A DNA stretch of 18,892 bases from Solirubrobacterales bacterium (lineage in GTDB: Bacteria; Actinomycetota; Thermoleophilia; Solirubrobacterales; Solirubrobacteraceae). Under the pieces are notes generated by a model. It saw only the letters and a list, made by a program, of their open reading frames with translations. It was not told where the DNA came from and did no database searches. Every line of letters starts with the position of its first letter. Position 1 is the first letter of the stretch. A program made the position numbers and the translations under genes. Shown piece after piece: positions 16,479-18,892 of this stretch. The stretch covers positions 1 to 18,892 of the forward strand of contig JACRMD010000257.1 of assembly GCA_016215085.1 (NCBI GenBank), given 5' to 3'.

Positions 16479-16622
16479 CCGTGTAGCTTGTCACTTGCGT
16501 GTGTGCAGCCGCGCAAGCGTCGGGCATGCGCACACACCTCGCCGGGGAGAGGCTAGGTGAGTCCCTGCCGTGCCGCGACCGCTGAGTCCGTCACACCGTC
16601 GGCATAGGCTCTTGCGCTGGCA

Positions 16623-17002
16623 TTGACGGACGTGCACACAGAGGTGGCTCCAGAGAGGCTGTCGCCAGAGCAGCTGCCAGCATACGACGAGCACCGCAAG
16701 GCGAACACCGCGTCTTTGGGGAGCACATGAAGGTCTGGTTCGCCAAGCTGGCCCAGACCTATCCCCAGGTCGCGGTCGTCGATGGCTTCGCCAGCGCTGG
16801 CCGCCACCGCGACGGCCGGGCCGGGTCACCGCTCATCATCCTGAACGCCTACCTGGATCACGCCTACCGGCAGCGCTTCAAGGCTCCCGCGCACCTCGTC
16901 TTCGTCGAGTCGGACCGGCTCTTTGCCCGACACCTCTGCTGGGAGCCGTGGCACTGGGCGACTTCTGCTTCCGACGCGAATGCGGCACTGCCGACGGCGT
17001 AG
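16623..17002 (+). pseudogene. Three-Cys-motif partner (TcmP)-like gene fragment, frameshifted and truncated
   Basis: From a TTG at 16623 one frame reads LTDVHTEVAPERLSPEQ through DEHRKANTASLG. Adding one G to the four-G run at 16718-16721 joins it to the frame with EHMKVWFAKLAQTYPQVAV and then VVDGFASAGRHRDGRAGSPL, IILNAYLDHAYRQRF and HLVFVESDRLFARHL. This order (EHxKA helix, VxDGFAGxGR nucleotide-binding-like loop, GSPL, an FxExD strand) is the N-terminal half of TcmP proteins as I recall them, a Rossmann/methyltransferase-like family found beside three-Cys-motif (phage Gp37/Gp68-like) proteins. After about 16925 the match stops and the frame runs into unrelated sequence to 17002, so about two thirds of the protein is missing. 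No three-Cys-motif partner gene is seen. The ATG at 16727 is the only start in the second frame. Identification is by remembered motif, not by search. Confidence 0.55.
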
Positions 17003-17176
17003 CCGCGACGCCCCGGGGTCTCGCGGAGTCGGCGGGGACTGCCGACACGACATCCGTGAGCCGCTCCATTTGCGTCGGTGTCTTCGTCGTCCTTCTGGGA
17101 GGACGCGGTCTTCGGTGACCCTGGCGCGGTGTTGAAGAGGACTGAGAGGACAAGCCGAGCAAGTGGAAGTCCGCCC

Positions 17177-17733
17177 TCAGTGACGTCCTCGGGCGAGAGC
17201 CCTAGCGGTCGCGCCCGGGCGGCGGTCAGAGGGGCCGAGCGGCGGCGATAGCAGCTGATCCCACGACAAGCGCGCCAGCCGGTTGGCCTCTCGGTGATGC
17301 GCGATCTTGCGGGAACCCAGTCCACGTGAGCGGCCACGCCGTCGTGCTCGATCAGGTCAGGGCGTAGCGAGCCGCGTCGTAGTGGTGGCGCATGTTCCCG
17401 ATGGCTCTGCGCCCGTTCATCTGCTCGACCACGTGCCGGTTGTCGAGGTTGAACACCACGTCGGAGCGTGTCATCCCACGTCCGGCACAGCGCGACTACC
17501 GCGTGTACCGCGTAGAGCAACCCCAGGTACTCGCCACCCTGGATGCCGAATCGACCGACGTAGGCGTGCCCCGTCAAAGCTGGCCGAACGGCCCGGTCCT
17601 GGCCGAACCACCCCACCCAGCCGGCCGCGCACGGACCGAACTTCGATCGCCGCTGCGTGCCGTCAGGCTCCACGACCCACGTTTCACCCTGGATGGAGGT
17701 ATCGGAGAACAGGAGAAGCGTGCCTGGCACCAT
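17177..17733 (-). pseudogene. RNase HI-like protein, broken by three indels
   Basis: Minus-strand frames join into about 185 residues with the RNase H order of elements. LLLFSDTS carries the first Asp (about residue 11). The CAAGWVGWFGQD strand follows, then FGIQGGEYLGLLYAVHAVVAL with the catalytic Glu (about 68), DVVFNLDNRHVVEQMNGRRA with the third Asp (about 97), an LIEHDGVAAHVDWVP strand and a terminal HREANRLARL motif. Joining needs an extra base removed near 17469, one base added near 17358 and one added in the C run near 17311; the net length (557 plus 1) is then a multiple of three. The Asn in REANRLA stands where many RNases H have Asp. The domain is of the RVT_3/ribonuclease HI type and could have degraded RNA in RNA-DNA hybrids. 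The start ATG 17733 has no clear ribosome binding site. Three indels in about 170 bases make a functional product unlikely unless the sequence is faulty. Confidence 0.65.
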
Positions 17734-17923
17734 GGGGCATGCTGCCGTTCGAGCCGGACCGCCCGGCAGGACTCGTGTCGAGTGTCTTGGCGCGCATCAT
17801 CCCGCCGACCCGGCGCAGCAGCCGCCGCTCCGCACGTCGCCGCTCGGAGTAGGTCGTCGCCAACTCTGCCGCGATCCAGATCGTCAAGCCCAGCAACACG
17901 AGCGAGCCAGCGACCTCGACCAT
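17684..17923 (-). CDS. Possible small single-pass membrane protein
   Basis: A 79-residue frame with one good membrane helix at the N-terminus (MVEVAGSLVLLGLTIWIAAE), then a strongly basic stretch SERRRAERRLLRRVGG and a low-complexity end. The last 50 bases overlap the start of the RNase H-like pseudogene in another frame. No ribosome binding site is visible before the ATG at 17923. The helix followed by a positive stretch is a sensible topology, but chance cannot be excluded. Confidence 0.35.
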   Translation of the reverse strand: MVEVAGSLVLLGLTIWIAAELATTYSERRRAERRLLRRVGGMMRAKTLDTSPAGRSGSNGSMPHGARHASPVLRYLHPG

Positions 17924-18449
17924 GTGAGGAAGGTCAGCGGCCGCCTCGTGTGTGGGTGATCTCCCCTCGGAAGCTGTCGCGGGAGACTCGCTCAGAGTTC
18001 ACCCGCGCCTGCAGCGTGCTGGTCAACCGCTTTCCTTGTTGGGTCCATGCGGTCCAGGTGCTAGATCAAGCGCTCTCGCCTGGCCCGAGGTGGGCGCGAG
18101 GCAACGCTCAGTGCATCAACAACGGAAGCCTTGGGGCAACGGGCCCGTAGACCCGCTGCGAGGCGGTCCCATCCGCGCGTCTGTGGCGGGCAACGAGCGA
18201 CGGCTAGTAGCCGTTTGATTGGAGGGCTGGCCCGGTCGGCCTGCCCCGCGAGCTGGTCGGTCAGCATTGAGGTCAAGGACAACGCTTCCGATTCGGACGG
18301 ATAGGCGATAACGCCGGTCGGTGTCTTGTTCACAGCTCCAGGTCTGCGCGGATTGGACGCCCTTCGCTCGGCCCCAGGTGCACACGTACTCAGTTGGGCG
18401 CTCAACCCGTTGCCCCATTACCCGCTTCTGTGACCGGGTCCCGCCGCTG
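17924..18449. other. Region without a recognisable gene
   Basis: These 526 bases contain open frames on both strands, but none has a motif, a ribosome binding site or the strong third-position GC preference of the neighbours. Base composition is somewhat less GC-biased than the operon. It may be decayed coding sequence continuing from the broken genes to the left, plus the 3' flank of the collagen-like gene. Confidence 0.4.
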
Positions 18450-18892
18450 TCAGCAGGCGACCAGGAGATGGAACGCCAGGTCAGCCGGGTTGCCGGCAGC
18501 GTCGTAGGTCTGAACGCCCACCTTGCCGCTCTGATCGCTCACCACCGCCCGCCCAGCCGGCAACACGGTGTTGTCGGTCGTGCCCACGGTGGCGCTGAAC
18601 GCACAACCGCTGACGGACTCGGCGAATCCCACGACGTACGTGCCGATCCCGCCCGCGCGGCCGCCGTTCGTCGCGTTGCCCCGGACCAAGCCCCCGCTCG
18701 CCGACACCGCCGCGAAGTACTTGGTCGCCGGTGCGCCGGCCGGGCCGGCGGGTCCTGTGGGCCCAGGAACGCCGACGTCGCCCCTGAGCGACGCGCGCGC
18801 GGCGCGGCTGATGTCGCGCAGCCCGACCGACCGGTCACGGATGTCGCTGGACCGGACGGCGCCCGTCTTGATCTGTGTGGAGCCAACGCTGT
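18450..18892 (-). CDS. Secreted collagen-like protein, 3' part (5' end outside the window)
   Basis: The C-terminal 146 residues are visible, open to the window edge. A linker QIKTGAVRSSDIRDRSVGLRD is followed by a short collagen-like GPTGPAGPAGAP stretch and then a beta-rich C-terminal domain (KYFAAVSASGGLVRGN through VVGFAESVSGCAFSATVG to AFHLLVAC). This three-part build is frequent in predicted secreted proteins of Thermoleophilia and related Actinobacteria. The two Cys residues in the last domain could form a disulfide. The signal peptide must lie upstream of the window. Function is unknown; a surface or extracellular role is inferred from the repeat type. The open frame starting at 18707 is only an internal fragment of it. 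Confidence 0.75.
   Translation of the reverse strand, partial: SVGSTQIKTGAVRSSDIRDRSVGLRDISRAARASLRGDVGVPGPTGPAGPAGAPATKYFAAVSASGGLVRGNATNGGRAGGIGTYVVGFAESVSGCAFSATVGTTDNTVLPAGRAVVSDQSGKVGVQTYDAAGNPADLAFHLLVAC

Noticed and set aside
16499..16537. Inverted repeat GTGTGTGC/GCACACAC with a 23-base loop upstream of the zinc-ribbon gene
   Set aside because: Only 8 bp and dinucleotide-like; could be an operator but chance is equally likely without related sequences.
17392..18150. Plus-strand frame of 252 codons
   Set aside because: Its first half is antisense to the RNase H-like motifs; the second half has no recognisable domain or ribosome binding site.
18061..18418. Two overlapping minus-strand frames of about 100-114 codons
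   Set aside because: No family, no ribosome binding site, and they compete with each other over the same DNA; not supportable.

Overview
This is very GC-rich, densely coding DNA that reads as an actinobacterial chromosome. I favour a Thermoleophilia/Solirubrobacterales-like lineage. The pointers are the NB-ARC/TPR protein with a VQA-type leader, the secreted protein with a GAVRSSDIRD-type linker followed by a short collagen-like stretch at the right edge, and the GC-saturated third codon positions. No rRNA, tRNA, CRISPR array or replication origin was recognised. The first 18 bases are a pure C run and look like a contig-end artefact.

Layout. (1) 71-1654, plus: a GT-B-like protein. It overlaps tail-to-tail, by 41 bp, a frameshifted NB-ARC/TPR STAND protein (1614-3724, minus). 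(2) 3725-4193: no convincing gene. (3) 4194-13546, minus: one compact operon of eight genes for a conjugation-type type IV secretion machine. In transcription order these are a Pro/Arg-rich membrane protein, a TcpC/VirB8-like protein, a small pilin-like (VirB2-like) protein, a TcpE-like membrane protein, the VirB4 ATPase, a VirB6/TcpH-like polytopic protein, a lytic transglycosylase fused to an M15-like peptidase domain, and a VirD4/TraG coupling ATPase. Six of the seven junctions are 1-4 base stop/start overlaps (ATGA, GTGA or TGATG) and one is an 8-base gap, so translational coupling is likely throughout. No relaxase, integrase or att site was found here. (4) 13930-14566, minus: an IS110-family transposase remnant, frameshifted and cut at its C-terminus, with its ribosome binding site inside a strong hairpin. 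(5) 14673-16478: a small membrane protein, a secreted Cys-containing protein, and a zinc-ribbon protein convergent with it across a shared 11-bp hairpin. (6) 16623-17733: decayed accessory DNA with a truncated, frameshifted three-Cys-motif-partner (TcmP)-like gene and an RNase HI-like pseudogene that needs three indels to read through. (7) 17734-18449: mostly without recognisable genes. (8) 18450-18892, minus: the 3' part of a secreted collagen-like protein.

How it fits together. The eight-gene block has the parts of a Gram-positive (Tcp/Tn916-type) conjugation channel: cell-wall opening enzyme, inner-membrane channel subunits, two motor ATPases and a pilin-like subunit. The flanks carry transposon debris and broken genes, which suggests a genomic island or an ageing integrative conjugative element. 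The relaxase may lie outside the window or may be lost. Several single-base indels fall in G/C runs outside the operon while the operon has none. That favours real decay of the flanks, but consensus sequencing errors cannot be excluded.
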